From positions 104,630,194 through 104,694,193 of the forward strand of contig OW804096.1 in the NCBI GenBank assembly GCA_942159475.1: a stretch of DNA of 64,000 nt, in the 5' to 3' direction. The position numbers were made by a program, and so were the translations under genes. This DNA is from Sthenelais limicola (Eukaryota > Annelida > Polychaeta > Phyllodocida > Sigalionidae). The stretch's first letter is position 1. Every line of letters begins with the position of its first letter. The notes beneath the pieces were generated by a model. It searched no databases, was not told the DNA's origin, and saw only the letters and a list, made by a program, of their open reading frames with translations. Of the stretch, positions 32,120 to 44,100 are shown one piece after another.

Positions 32120-35100
32120 ATGGCCGACGCCATTTCTGTCCTGTCCGACACTCTAGACAAATTCAAGGTGTTAACATTGAAGCCAGAAATATTTTTAAGG
32201 TAATTCCCGGAAGTTTATCAGGAAATAATTCCTTTTTTCTTTCAGGGGTCACATTTTATCATTTATCAAGGTTTGTGACTTGTGTTTCCCGTAGTTGGAA
32301 CCTTGGCTACCTATTATCGCTCATTGGCTACCTATTATCGCTCATAAGCATGTGGGCATTGAAAACGATCAGGGTCTGCAGCCCGCTTTAGTAGAAAACT
32401 TGCGAGCAAGCACCGGCGAAGCCACGCGCAGTGGGCGGGGCTTAGCAGGCCCGGTCACGCTTTTATCACTCAAATAATTACTTTTATTAGTCAGTTTTTA
32501 GTACGAACAGTAGCCCAGTATTCAGTATTTGAGACGGCCACCGCTCATCTGGTCACGTGACAGTGTATCAACAAGTCCAGGAACGAACTGATTTTGCCCA
32601 ATTTTGAACTATTAATCATATATAATATTAATTCCATGTCATAAAAATTAAAATATATTCATCATGATTCATGGGCATCACCAACATTTATTGCCTAAAA
32701 ACTACATTAATCCAGAGATTTAACCCATTGTTTACTTTGGCCCCACTGCTAAGGTGTGGGCCCCAGCCATTGGGGACACCAAAATCTCCCAACTTTCCCC
32801 CTTGATTTCTTAAATTATACACAATTGTCGGCAAAACGGAACGAGTGACTGCAATCTAAGGACAATAGGCCCTATACTTTATACAGGCCTCGAAAAAAAC
32901 CTACCAACTTCACTTGCCCATTAGGCAAGTGGTAGCCTATACTAGGCCTCGACTTCCCAGCGAGGCCTATCATTTAAAGACCAAATCACCCCGGACTTTT
33001 TGGGGGCACAACGGTGCACCCCCACACCTTCACCAAGTCTTTAATGAATATCAATAAAAGTGAAATGCGCTTAATTTACTATGTCCGTCCATGCCGTGCC
33101 CTTTAAATCCACGTTTTTGTATGCCGAATGGAGGCACGGGCGGCCTCCGCATGCATGTAGCCATGTTGACCCTGTGGTCAGATTCCCGTGATTTTATGAG
33201 GGTTAACTGTCCGTCCCCGCTCCGGGGTGCAGGAGGATACGGGGACGGAAACTCTGTCTAGGCAAGTGGCAGCCAAGATTTACTTGCCCAACAGAATCTT
33301 TACTTGCCCGAAGTACATTTACAGGGGCATTTCATTGTAAGTAGACATCACAATAGGGGTTTGAAATCGGCGCCGTAGAGATTTTCACTTGCCCGCTCGG
33401 GCAAGTAACTTTAAAATTTACTTGCCCGGAGCCATTTTTTACTTGCCCCGGGCAAGTAAACATAGGTTTTTTCGAGCCCTGTTTATATATCCATGTAAGA
33501 TCATAGCATTTTGACCCGTTTATGTATGGTTTAGAGGGGTTGAAAACATGCATTTTAACATTGAAGTCAATGCAGCTTGGCTGCTGTATTCACCAACGCA
33601 GCTGGAGCGTGCTTGCGGCCGATCGTAGCGCCACCTGCAAATACCCGGATTCCCTTCTCAAAGAATGAGTTTTGCGAAAACTTAACTGTAGGATTGTGAT
33701 ATTTTCTTAGTAGTATCACCTGCCCTCTTATGGTAATTAAGAATTAGATTCTTGTAAATAAAATTTATCCTGTCCAGCGGCATTTGTTCTATTCTCAAAC
33801 AAGAGCTCTGAAAGTAATTCTGTGCTGGGGGATAGCGCAAGATTTGTTGGTCTGAATTTGCCGTTATACGGTTGTCATATTCTCTCTTTTGCGACACATC
33901 TAATCTACTAATTAACAGACAACTCTTCATGAATCATATTGAGAAATGAAATATGAAAAAGTTTATGTTGTTTGTTTTAAGTATAAATGATGTCTGTCAT
34001 TTCTGGCAGATTTTATGACATACCTTGGGTTTAATTCCCAAGCTAAATCTCGCACTACTTTTTTGTTGACAATTTGCCTATGGCCCAGTATTTCAGGCTA
34101 ATACATGGGAATTTCTGTTCAACTCAACATGTAAAAGACATGTAAAGGTTGTAGAATTGATCAGAAAAGTATTTTTGTATGTCTAGCCTATATAACTTAG
34201 AGCTGACAACAGCAAACAACGATGTAAACAGCCACATTTACGGCAAACTCGACCTCTGATTCAACCTTGATGTGACACTTGCAATGTTGTCTACCAAAAT
34301 ATCAAGTGCAATATATTTTACTGTTTTGTAATCCAAACTGTTATGAGAATATGATATGTGAATTTGAAAGAAATGTAATGAAATGGTTTTTTCCTGATGA
34401 AATATGTACAAATGTAGAATTATGACACTTTCCCATAGCTGTCTAGTATAGTAAAGATTCCTGTAGGAGATCGACCCCACAGTGGGGAAATAGATTTGGG
34501 AAGGCTGTCAATAAATGGCTTTCTCAAATTTAGGACACTTGAAACTATCACTGGAGCAATTTTGGGGAAAATCTGATGACTTTTCGAAATTGTGGGCAGC
34601 CTCCTTAAGCCTTGGCTTAACTAAAGGCCTTCAATTTAGTGAAACAAGAAACTTCATAAGACTTCAACCCTTCAATCTTCTTTATTTCCTGAATGTTATT
34701 TTAACAAATTAGTGTGAACTTAATGTAACTAATTTCCGTTTCCAAAGGAAAAGTTTCTCGAATTGAGTTACTTGTGTCGGATGTTAAGTGATAGTTACTG
34801 TGATGTACTATGACTGAAATTGTTTTAGATCTGCACAAAACAAACATTAAACTTGAACTTAAATTAAAGCATAATAAAGGGATGAATCACAAGTGGATTT
34901 TTGTATATCGGTTTAATGAATCCCATTTCCCAATTTTTATAAGCCCCATTTCCTGAATCCTGCAAGTTTTCAATTTGCAATCCCATTTTTCTATTTTCAA
35001 TCCCTACCTGGGAAAATTAAATCCGGCTCTGAATCCATTTCCCGAATCCCTTAGCCCTTTTTAAATCCAGAATCCAGAATCCAGACCTAAAATACACTCC

Positions 35101-38100
35101 AATCCTGGTTCCCGAAAAGGTATTCCCTGCCCTGAATAAACCATTCTTATATATAAACCATCATAATATACTCTTAAGATAAATATATTTGTACTTAACT
35201 GATGCATATTCTTTCTCTTCCTGATGGGCTTACTGTGGACTTATAACTTGACATATCACTTAGTGTTTTGTTTATTTATTTCTTTTTTATGGGATGGTGA
35301 AAGTCACTGACTGACTAATGGAACTATAGAGAGGGCAGGGGGAGGGGGACAGGTATTGGTGTAGAAGGCTCACTCTAGTACAGTCCCATTTGGAGTGAGA
35401 CTGGGCGGAGCACAATAGATTATCTCTGACTTCACAGTCGGACACAGATTCACCAGTGTGCAACATAACCCAGAGAGTCAGACAGATGCCCAGGTCCCCA
35501 CAGAATGTTTGTCGGTCTCTGAGATTGATATTTGTCAGGGCCCGACGGTCTCCAATGAAATATCCAAGTGATAAAATGTTCAAAGTGCTCTGGACCATGG
35601 GAACCCTGTCTATGACCCAGACTTTTGTTTGGTCTCTGTAAAATCTTTCCGGTCTCAACTGTTACAATTTGGCAGAGACCGACGGTCTCTCATCTCCAAA
35701 TTCACTATGTTGCACACTGATTCACACAGATTATTACTACTGTACCTGTTTAATAACGTAACTCCATTTTTTCAAAGGGGGCCCTCTGGAAGATCTATGG
35801 TTTCATTGAGGAGAGGATAGATGAGAGGCACCCCTTTTTCGGTGTAAACAATTAATATGTTATTGAAAGTGTACGCTTCCGGAAATAAAACATTATACAT
35901 GCATTAGGAAGATCTGTGATCATATTTGATGGCAGAAAGTTGGCATTTTAGCCAGATCCTTATCAATGATTGAGAACTTTCTGCATCATACCCTTATTTC
36001 GAATTCTCGGAAATAAAAAAGGCAACGAACGGTAAAACATATATAATAATACACTGTACCATACATGGGTATCGTCATAATTGACAAACTTTAAATGTAT
36101 AAGATATTGTTAATATAATATTATTGTCATATAATTATTAATAATATGCCTTTCTATTATCTCACATTTTAATTTTTAAAAAACAATTGTTCATGTTTTT
36201 TTCTCTTTTATCTTCAGTGCAAACAATGACGTAGCAAATAGATTACAGGAATGGGCAAAAGACACGTATGATGTATTAAGATCAACTGGCACATTATCTA
36301 GCGAAGAAATCCTTCCTGAATTATTCATAGAAGAATTTGATGATGAGCAAATATGGCAAGAAATAGAACTTCAAAATAACCCTGCGATCGATTTAGTGTT
36401 AAAGGATGTCAGTGTTTTGAAAACAGTTGAGCCTAGTTTTTACAATACCACGGATAATGGTGTCCCTCAAGAAACTAATGAGCAAGAAGAGTTTTCTGAT
36501 CAGCTGGATGAAGAAGATAGAGATGATGAATTGGAGGCCTCAGATGATGAAGATGAACCTCTTAATTTAGATCGTAATCTTGAAGAACCCGATAGTGACA
36601 ATGAAAGTGAAGAAGAAAAAGAGCTAAAGAAAATGTTAGATCGGGCAACTATGTTGGACGGAGGAGATCAAAATGAAGATTCTGGAGACGATGATGAGGC
36701 ACTATTTAATGTTGACTTAATGGACGACGACGGAGATACTCACAAGCCGAATATCGAGAAAACAAAAGGGCAGGCCACTTTGGACAATTCCAAGCGTGAA
36801 CGCAAGAGGAAGACAGTAGTGGATGATACATTTTTCAACATAGCTGATCTAGAAACTTTCCTTGACCGTGAAGATGCTAGAGAAGAAAAACGAAGAAGGA
36901 AAGAAGAGAAGGGCGGAGAATCAGAGGAATCAGAGAGTGAGGATGAGAATGAGGATGAGGAAAACATCGACTTTTTTGCGGATATACCATCTGATGAGGA
37001 GGTACCTAGCATTTTATTCAATGAGCTTTTTTGCCTGTAGTATAATTTTAATTATCTGTAGACTATACATGTATGAAAGTGCGGTTCCGGGGTACTGATT
37101 AATGAAAACTGGGCTTGAATTCCATCTCTCTCTCCCTTCTTATCTATCTCTTTTTCCTGGGTATGATCATAAACTGCCTCCCACTCAGCTCTCCCGCCCT
37201 TGATAAAACACTCTTAAATGTGTTGATGAGGGCGTAAAGCAACCAATCTCACTCACTCACTCCATCACAGCTTATACTAGTTATTGTTCAATAGTACTGC
37301 CGCCCCCCCCCCCCCCCACACACACACACACTACCACCACAGACACATGCACGCACACAGCAACAAAAAAAGGGTACTGGGTATTATCTAATACATAAAG
37401 CTCAAGAAGGGTTTTTTTGTCAGGCATGTTCTGGGAATCTCATTATCTGTGATCTCCCCATCTATTTTTTTGGTCTGTTCAGGTCCGTCGACCCTGTCTG
37501 GAAGACATTATATGTGGTTTGTGAAGGTATCTCGGGTGAAAATGTCATTTTGAAGCCTTTTTCAAATTGGGATCTCCACACTCTATTTATAGCCTGGGAA
37601 AGCCCCTGCGAGATACTACGTCTTTTCCCACAAGCTACTACGTCACTTCCAGGGGGACCCAACAACATGCAGATGAGTGGAAGATTGAAAAAGAGGGGAG
37701 GGAGCGGGTGGGGGGGTATTGGAGTGGTTGGGGGTGGGGAAAGGGTGTAGGAGGGGGAGAGTGAAGAAAAGGGAATAGGGGAGGGGGAGGGAAAAGAGGG
37801 GAGGGAGAAAAAGCGAGGAGGGAGAGCATGAGGGAGAGGGGGGAATCAGAGATGGGGTTGGGAGAGAAAAACAGGTATGAGAGACAGAAGAGGGGGAGGG
37901 AAAAGAGAGTGGAGAGAGGGGGCTGTCAGGGGGACCGTCCAGAGGACAGGTACTTTGCTAGTACTACAGAAAATAGTGAATGTGTATGTAATTTAACATG
38001 TATTTGCTCACTCATCAGAAAGCTGTAAAAATCGGTATTACTGGATTTTTTTTACAATTTTAAACCCCAAGTGCTATTAATACCACAACCCCAAGTGTAC

Positions 38101-41100
38101 ATCAGCCATTGTTCCAATTTGATTTATTCCCATTACACTTGATCTTTAAAGGCCAAGTCTTCACGGGATCTTCGATACAAAGATTTCTTTGATCCCCCTG
38201 ATGGTGTGCCGCATGATGCAAACTCAGAAGATGATTTCAGTGAGAAGTCGGATGACCAAAATGAGTTGAGTGAGGTTGGGGAAGAATCTAAAGGCTCAAG
38301 GAAAAAGGACCTATTTGCAGATGACGACGAAGGTGATGATGATAATAAAGGACTTCGTTCAGCATTTGAGGAACGCCAGGAGAGGGTAAGAATTTATCCT
38401 GAATTAATCTTTGCTAAGGTTATAGTTATCAGTCTGCCCATACCATTTGGTGGATCATAACTGCATTCTGGTGACCAAGTAAGAGTGCACTTATAAATAT
38501 CTAAATCTCACAAGCTTCTAAACGATTAAAGGCTATTAGAAGAATCCATAGAGACCTGACTTCACAAAGCACCTTAACTATTTATAAAGTAGCAGTGAGA
38601 CCCCTATTTGATTACAGTGAATATATATATAATGTTGCACCTCAGGATCTTTTAGGAAGATTACAAGTTTTTCAGAATTCTTTCATAAGAGTTGCTTTTG
38701 GGCTTGATAGGAGGACAAATGCCATTGACTTACAAAAAGAGCATAATATTGAATTACTAGATATTAGAAGAAAACACCATATGTTAGAAATGGCTTATGA
38801 TTTAAGCCAAGATGATGTGTACACGGATAGCAGGAATCTGAATCTCAGATCACATAATAATGGTAAAATAATGAAGGTGCCTCTACCTCACTCAGAGGTG
38901 GTAAAGAAATCACTGTATTATAAATTACCTGTTCTATGGAACAAACTACCAAAACAAGGGAAGACTTGTCCTTCAAAAGAAGCTTTTAAAACGTTTATTG
39001 CAAAAAGTATACAGTAAGGTACTAGTAGTAAATGTTATCTTAGAGTCACACTTTCGTATATATTTATGATAATTTTGTTGAAAGAAATCTTAAGACAGTA
39101 TGTAAATCTGTATGTAAGTAAGTAAGTAAGTAGTCGAAATAAGTAAAATGCTGATTAATCTTAAATGATGCATAAAACTGATGATTGTAATTGTATAAAT
39201 GTTGAATTTTAAATGGTAGCGCCATGTATTTTTCTATCTCTATTAGGGATAGTTGTACTATTCCTATTTTTACAGTAAAAGTGTGTAATGTAAAAGTAAA
39301 ATTCCCTCACTCACTTGTACGAGTTAGGAGCAGAAACAAAGAAACAAACAAAGAAAAGGTTTCAGTAACAAAATGTTTAAAACATCTCTCTAGTTTTCAG
39401 GGAGACTGGGAAAACCTGTGCTTGCACAGAAAGTGTTTGAAGGAAAATTTATCCCTTTTTCTTGACGATGCATTTATTACATATGTAAATGTAAGATCAG
39501 AAATAAAGTTATTACATACATACAAATATTCACCTTTTTTTTATTAATATTTATTGCAGTTGGCCAAAAGGATAAAAGCACTGGAAAGTGAAAACCTGGG
39601 TGAAAAGGCGTGGCAATTGGGTGGAGAAGTGGGTGGAGCAGCTCGTCCTGAGAATTCCTTACTTCAAGAGGATTTAGATTTTGAGCAGCAGACCAGAGCT
39701 GGTGTGTAAACCTTATATGGACTTTCGTATCCCGGTGTTCCAACATGGACAACTGATTTATTGTTTTATCGTTGTATATGTTCTGTTAACAAAGTATGTA
39801 AATATTTTACTCAGAATATATGATCCATCCTCTGCTTTATGGAATTTATATTTCTGTTTTAAGTTTTCGGTCAAGTAATTGTGTATTGTTATTTCACTGC
39901 CTATATCTGATTTCATATAGCTCCCGAAATAACTGAAGAAACAACCAAGTCCCTCGAAGATATCATCAAACAGAGAATAAAAGACCAAGTAAGTTATATA
40001 TTTGAACTTTAATTACAAAAAGTATATGTTGTAAGTGCTGTGTTAAATGTGCACATTGGATTATTCCATATATACGCATTATATAACTGATCTTCATGCT
40101 TATGTAACACACTTATTTCATTTACAGTCGTGGGACGATGTTGAACGTAAAATCAAACCCTCCGATGCTCCTTCAGACTATAAAAAGAAAGCTGTTCTTG
40201 ATATGGAAAAGAGTAAAAAGACACTCAGTGAAATGTATGAAGAAGAATACTTAAAACAAGCAGAGGTAGGTGTATGTTCGACTTAGTTTATTTTTGTTGT
40301 ACAAATTTTTATTCAAGTACGGTTTTATCAGTTACAAAATATCTTTCCAAATTTTAATTTAATGCAAAACCCCAGTTCATCTAAGAGTGATCTTCCACTG
40401 TTGCCCGAGTTCAACCTACACGTTCAGATACTTTATATTATTTACATTCTCTATCATGCCAAGCATAGCCTAGCTCCTCTTGTCCAGTGATTCAAATTCG
40501 TTAAAATTTTCAGTAATGCGAACTTCTTTTGGCAACTCATTCCATGTATTACAAATATTATACAACATATTTTTAAAACTAATTTGTTTGAGGCCTAGCT
40601 GGGACAAAAATAGTCTCTCTGGTTTGAAATACTGTATATCAACTAACACATTTAAAACTAATGCTGTATTCGATATTATGGCTAACCTGAACTGAATTTT
40701 CAGACTGAAAAAGAAGAAAAGGAAGACCCAAAACATGTTGAGATAAAAAAAATGATGACGTCCCTTTTCATTAAATTGGATGCCATGTCAAATTTCCACT
40801 ATACACCAAAACCTGTAAGTATATTTGCCACTTTAATTGTATTTATTAAGCGTTAGTCGCCGATCTTTGGATTCTATGGTTTGCTGGATAGTTGTAACCG
40901 GCCAGTTTCACCCCATGCTGGGCCATTATATAAAGGGAGGCGTGTCATACGGGCCCGTTATAGAAGTTCGGAGTCATACGGGCCCGTTATAGAAGTAAAG
41001 TCTCCACACCTCCTGGTCTGCCTTGCTCGTATGGCTTCTGAAATCGCCATTCATTGATTTCCATAGACTAAAACTTCGCTATTTTTATTTCTTCCTTTTC

Positions 41101-44100
41101 TAATTCCCTAGACACACTAATACGGCCAGAACACGGCATTCGTAGTGCAAGCAGGGCTGCCAACTTTTGGATGTGCCCAATGCCTGAGGTTTTTGTGACA
41201 TGGCCTGCGAGTGTGCCGAAGGCACGCACGCAAGCTAGGGGGGTCTGAGGGCATGCCCCCCATTTCCCCCCCCCCCCCCCCCATGAAAATTTTGTAAAAA
41301 TGACTGCTGTTTTAGAGTATCTGGGGCATTTTAGGGCTGTCAGGGACAAATAAGTAGAAGCCAATTTTCTCTCCCAAGTTCCAAATTTTATTGACAGTGT
41401 CACTCTAATGATTGGGATAAGAACACCTTGTGGTTAGGGGCAAACTGCAACTCTTCATAGTACATAATCTTTCATCATCTTATGTCAATCAAGCAAAAAA
41501 AGTGAGGAAATATGCGACTACTATTTTTTTTACAAGGTTTTGGAAAATACCAGGAATACAGAATATATAAGAAATATTACTTTTCTACAAAATGCACCAA
41601 AATGAACCCAAAATAAATTATTCACCTGCGTGAAAACGATATAAAATGAAACATACACATGTCTAAAGGCTAAAACCGACTTAAAACAACAATTACATGT
41701 TGATAGAACAAAAAAGCCTTATTATGCTACTTTTCAGAAGGGACCTTGCACGTGAGAATTATCACTTTTATACAAAATTGACCAATAATAGAATATATAT
41801 GCTATTTTAAATGGATTTCTAGCACATAGGCACACATACAATATGAATAAGACCGATTCCACTTGGGGAAAGTTATAATTTTGGTCTATTTTGTAAATAA
41901 AAATGAAAAATCTCATGTGCAAGGTCCCTATTTCAAAATAGAATATTAGTCCTTTCTCCATTATCAAATTACACAGTATAGTTGTTTTGAATGAATTCTA
42001 AGTTTGGACACATAAACATTATATATGAGATCGATTCCACCTTTGGAAAATTATATTTTTGGTCAATTTTGTAGAAAAATCATAATTCTCATGTGCAAGG
42101 TCCCTACTGGCTGATAGCATAATAAGGCCATTTTATTCCATCAAACTTCATTAAATTTTTACTGTTGTTTTAAATGTATAAAATTTCTGATACATAGACA
42201 ACTTTATGTCATATATTAGATCAATTCCACTTGGGTAAAAATATAATTTTGGTTTATTTTGTTAGAACAGTGATAAATCTCACGTACAAGGTCCCTATTT
42301 CGAAATGGCTTATTAGGTATTTTTCACTATCAGACTATGTTATATGGTTGTTTTGAATAAAGTGTTAGCTTTGGCCACATACATATTATATATTTAATCG
42401 ATTTCACTTCAAAAAAATTTTGTATAAAAGTGATAATTTCTTACGTACAAGGTCAGATTATTGGTTTTTTTTTTCAAGTGAAATCGATCTAATATGATAT
42501 ATATATGCGTCCAAAGTTTAGAATTCATTCAACACAACAATACAACATAGGTTGATAGTAAAAAGGGCTAATATGCTACTTTGAAATAGGGACCTTATAC
42601 GTGAGATTTATCTCTTTACTACAAAATAATCCAAAAATATATTTTTACCCAAATGGAATCGATCTAATGTATAATATATAAATATCTATTTGTTGGATAT
42701 CCATTTAAAACAACAGTAAAATGTAGGTTGATGGAACAAAATGTTTACATGTTTGATATGGTTAATAGTTTTTTTATTGGAAAAACGTCGATTTTTGACA
42801 TTTTTAAGGTGTAAATATTAATCAATGTATAAAAAAGTACATATGGAATGAATGAGCAGGATGAGAGAAATCAAATGGCACCAAGATCATGAGTTTGCAT
42901 GAATTATTAAAGAAGATATCGACGACAATGCAATATTCGGCCAGTTGTTATTTCCTTCTACTATTCAAACTAGTGTATTCTATGCAATTATGTTCATAAT
43001 TATTTGTTCGATATTCCTCCAGCCCCAAATGCCGGAGAAATGTGGGATTTTTTTAGGCTAATGCCGGAGGCCGGAGACCGATATTTTCAGACCCAAAATG
43101 CCGGAGTGATACAACGGCTGCCGCCCAGCGGCAACCGGGCGAAAGAGGCCAGGCTCTGTAAAACTGCTGCTCTGTGGGTTGCTTCAGTTTTGCTGGCGGC
43201 GACTGGCATAATATAAAGGAACTAAAACCCGGAAGCATGTTGTACTCTCTTTCGAATAGAAGGAGGAGTGCGCTAAATAGACTACAGTACACAATACAAC
43301 GCCAAGTGCACCGTGCACAGAGTGGCTATGCCGAAAGTCTCCACATCTTTTCCGGCTCGCTCAAGCGTAAACATGTATGGTTCTGAAATCGCCATTCATT
43401 GATTCACATAGATCAAAAACTTTGCTATGGGGGGAAAACAATATTAGAATCATTTCTACCGATTCAGATTTTTTATTTATTTCTTTATTAAGTCGCTAGA
43501 CACTAACACGGCCGAATCGGTCATGGTCAAGGTCAAGGTCGCCATTATGTGGGTCCGCGACATTAGAGCCCCGGACACTTGGGCCTATGGACCGTAATAC
43601 CCAAGCAGCGGGAGCTACTAGTAGTGTGCGCCCTACCATCTGATTTCGGGGCGCTAGTGTCCGGGCTCCGTTGGTTGCATGTAAAAAGTGGAAGGTTTCT
43701 TTCTTTCCGGAACGGAGATTGCGGCTGACATAACCAACATTCTGAAGTTATAATTACGTGTACATATGTCATATTGGTTTGAAAGAGGTAGAATAAACTA
43801 AATACTAGAATGTGATGGTTTTAATTGTGTAAAACATCCTGATTTGGATGTTATAAAATTATCCCATTTTTGGATTATTTCGGGGTGGTCAGAGTGTAGA
43901 TGTCTGGCCACCGTGGTGTCGTGATTGTTTTTAATGGCATCCTTATGTGCTCCAAACCGAGTGACAATAGTGTTCTTGGTTTGGCCCACATATTGGATTT
44001 GACAGGTTTGGCAAGTGATGAGATAAATCAGGTTTGTACTCTGGCAGTTTACATAAACGTGGCAGGGTATGTACTGGTTTATCTCTCTACACCATATTCT

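Noticed and set aside
36740..37021. Ser-rich minus-strand frame
   Set aside because: Antisense of the acidic Mphosph10 exon 2.
37514..38028. Gly/Arg/Glu-rich open frames in Mphosph10 intron 2
   Set aside because: Purine-only low-complexity DNA.
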